A stretch of 64,000 bases of DNA from positions 403,007 to 467,006 of the forward strand of contig NZ_SJSK01000005.1 in assembly GCF_004331645.1 (NCBI RefSeq), written 5' to 3'. Position numbers and translations under genes: made by a program. Origin of the DNA: Pedobacter frigiditerrae (GTDB taxonomy: Bacteria; Bacteroidota; Bacteroidia; Sphingobacteriales; Sphingobacteriaceae). Under the pieces are notes generated by a model. The model was not told the origin of the DNA, searched no databases, and saw only the letters and a list, made by a program, of their open reading frames with translations. Positions 62,841 through 64,000 of this stretch are shown here, piece after piece; position 1 is the first letter of the stretch, and each line of letters starts with the position of its first letter.

Positions 62841-63917
62841 TTAATTCCCGAATTGTCGAGTCTTCTGCTTGTTGTTGCGAAGCAGGATTGCTTTTCCCGC
62901 ATTCAGCTTTACCTTAATGCGTTGCACTTTTTTACTGATAAGTTGCCTTGCCGCATCTATTCCAGCACCTGCAACCTGTGTAGCAACGGACTGGTCAAAA
63001 CCTCCAAAGCCAATACTCCTCACCGCATCATCGGTTCCATTATTCAGTGCGCCTGTCAACAATGCCTCGGGAGCATCAATGCCAATCATTCCATCAAGGC
63101 TATAGACCGAAAGGTCAACTGGTATGATGGAAGTACCGAGCCTGATATTTTTGATGTCGAGTAATAGGCGCTGGTTGGTAATCCTGCAAGCCCCGAACAG
63201 TTCCTGCCCTTTGGGAATAAGTATCCCGTTTATGCGAAGGGTGTCCTGCAACCTGATTTTTACGGTTGCGCCCTGTACGGCTTTTTGATTGTCCACTATA
63301 ACGGCTGGTGTTGCCCTGAACTGGCTGTCTGGACTGAGCGACTGCGCAAACTGCATCCGCTGATTGATGCGCTCGGGATGTTGAATGTCCAAAATGTTCT
63401 GCATCATCGTATTAAGTTGAGCCATTTCAGGGTCTTCAGATTTATTGTCCTGCATCGTTCTCATCAAGGCTTCTAGCCGATCTACATCGTTTTTGATGAT
63501 TGAAGATGATGCCTTTGCTACAGTTTTTGGTTGGCCATAGGCAGGTTCGGGTTTACTGATTTCCCTATTGAGCGCTTCCAGTTTCTGGTTGATCTGCTTG
63601 GTCTGCTCATCTTCAGAACCGACCTTTCCGTTGACATCAGAAAAACCGAACTGCCCTGCGATGCCAGCAATCTCGTTTCCATCCCCTTTAGAAGAATTGC
63701 GGTCTGCCTGCTGATAGTAATCGGCTTTTGTTTTTGGTGTATCCGTTGAGAAAGAAGCATTGGGCAGGTTGGTATTGATACCCGCCACTGGTTTTAGATC
63801 TTTTTCGTTACCTCTACCGCCGCCCATTGCGTAAAAGCCCAATGCCATAAACGGCACAATTAGGATAGGGATGAAAAGCAGTACCCTGTGTTTGTCTTTT
63901 TTAAGTTTTGTTCTCAT
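62841..63917 (-). CDS. traM: Conjugative transposon protein TraM (VirB10-like)
   Basis: The 358-residue protein has a short basic cytoplasmic N-terminus and one membrane segment (VLLFIPILIVPFMALGFYAM). A long periplasmic linker rich in Q, N and D follows, then a C-terminal beta-domain (VKIRLQDTLRINGILIPKGQ, ITNQRLLLDIKNIRLG). This is the TraM/VirB10 layout of Bacteroidota type IV secretion systems, where it spans inner and outer membrane parts of the conjugation channel. The end (about 320-358) is basic. Its presence identifies the element as conjugative or derived from one. Confidence 0.88.
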   Translation of the reverse strand: MRTKLKKDKHRVLLFIPILIVPFMALGFYAMGGGRGNEKDLKPVAGINTNLPNASFSTDTPKTKADYYQQADRNSSKGDGNEIAGIAGQFGFSDVNGKVGSEDEQTKQINQKLEALNREISKPEPAYGQPKTVAKASSSIIKNDVDRLEALMRTMQDNKSEDPEMAQLNTMMQNILDIQHPERINQRMQFAQSLSPDSQFRATPAVIVDNQKAVQGATVKIRLQDTLRINGILIPKGQELFGACRITNQRLLLDIKNIRLGTSIIPVDLSVYSLDGMIGIDAPEALLTGALNNGTDDAVRSIGFGGFDQSVATQVAGAGIDAARQLISKKVQRIKVKLNAGKAILLRNNKQKTRQFGN

Positions 63918-64000
63918 TTTATGATTTTTAAATTGAATAAATCGAGTTAATTGAACGCGCCAAAAGCGCTCGTCAGCAGATAGAGTAGGTATTAGGTTCA

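Noticed and set aside
63973..64000. Partial gene upstream of traM ending in PNTYSIC
   Set aside because: Only nine codons are visible and the other frames are equally open, so neither its reality nor its identity as a tra gene can be supported.
24515..64000. CRISPR arrays or insertion sequences in the accessory region
   Set aside because: I saw no series of regularly spaced repeats, no cas genes and no transposase. The repeats present are the paired gene ends described.

Overview
The window reads as a chromosome segment of a Bacteroidota bacterium, probably a Sphingobacteriaceae relative such as Pedobacter or Mucilaginibacter. I infer this from low GC, AT-rich leader regions, Bacteroidota-type glycoside hydrolase clusters, a Bacteroidota histone H1-like protein and a TraM-type conjugation protein. 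The assignment rests on gene content only.

Region 1 (1-24.5 kb) is a saccharide-utilisation locus, almost all on the minus strand. One long operon (24514 to 7894) encodes, in transcription order, GH36, GH3, GH97, a GH39-like enzyme, GH2 beta-glucuronidase, GH105, GH10 xylanase, a CE2-like acetyl esterase and GH125 alpha-mannosidase. A second operon (6611 to 2626) encodes a PhyH-type dioxygenase, a TIM-barrel sugar isomerase and a GH94-like enzyme. Uronate isomerase (uxaC) closes the region and continues off the left edge. Two AraC-family activators are on the plus strand. No SusC/SusD pair lies in the window. A roughly 21-bp motif recurs upstream of both activators and of the GH36 gene, suggesting a shared operator. 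The enzymes fit a substrate rich in xylose, beta-glucuronate, acetyl, galactose and mannose.

Region 2 (24.7-28.6 kb) is the left part of an integrative element: a decayed coupling-protein 3' end, a conserved hypothetical gene, and a large serine recombinase.

Region 3 (28.5-57.1 kb) is a two-part defence hot spot. Cargo 1 (28.6-39.4 kb) has a 2133-residue STAND-type NTPase with a nuclease-like N-terminus, a small overlapping partner, a PD-(D/E)XK nuclease-like protein, a pentapeptide-like membrane protein, and a small protein with a HEPN-type RNase motif. Cargo 2 (40.0-57.0 kb) has a three-gene operon (double-GHKL sensor, receiver-domain protein, SIR2-TPR protein), a decayed cytosine methyltransferase end, a DUF2971 gene, and a five-gene methyltransferase / MORC-like ATPase / Z1 / PD-(D/E)XK / AIPR system. 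Each cargo is preceded by a copy of the recombinase 3' tail (28501-28574, 39873-39946) and followed by a copy of the DUF932-gene 3' end (39449-39685, 57091 onward). The two islands therefore look stacked in tandem at one site.

Region 4 (57.1-64 kb) returns to element backbone on the minus strand: DUF932, two very small genes, a lysine-rich hypothetical protein, an H1-like protein, a DUF3945-type protein and TraM. It is interrupted by a plus-strand orphan nuclease-like gene (59690-61420). The conjugation genes continue past the right edge.
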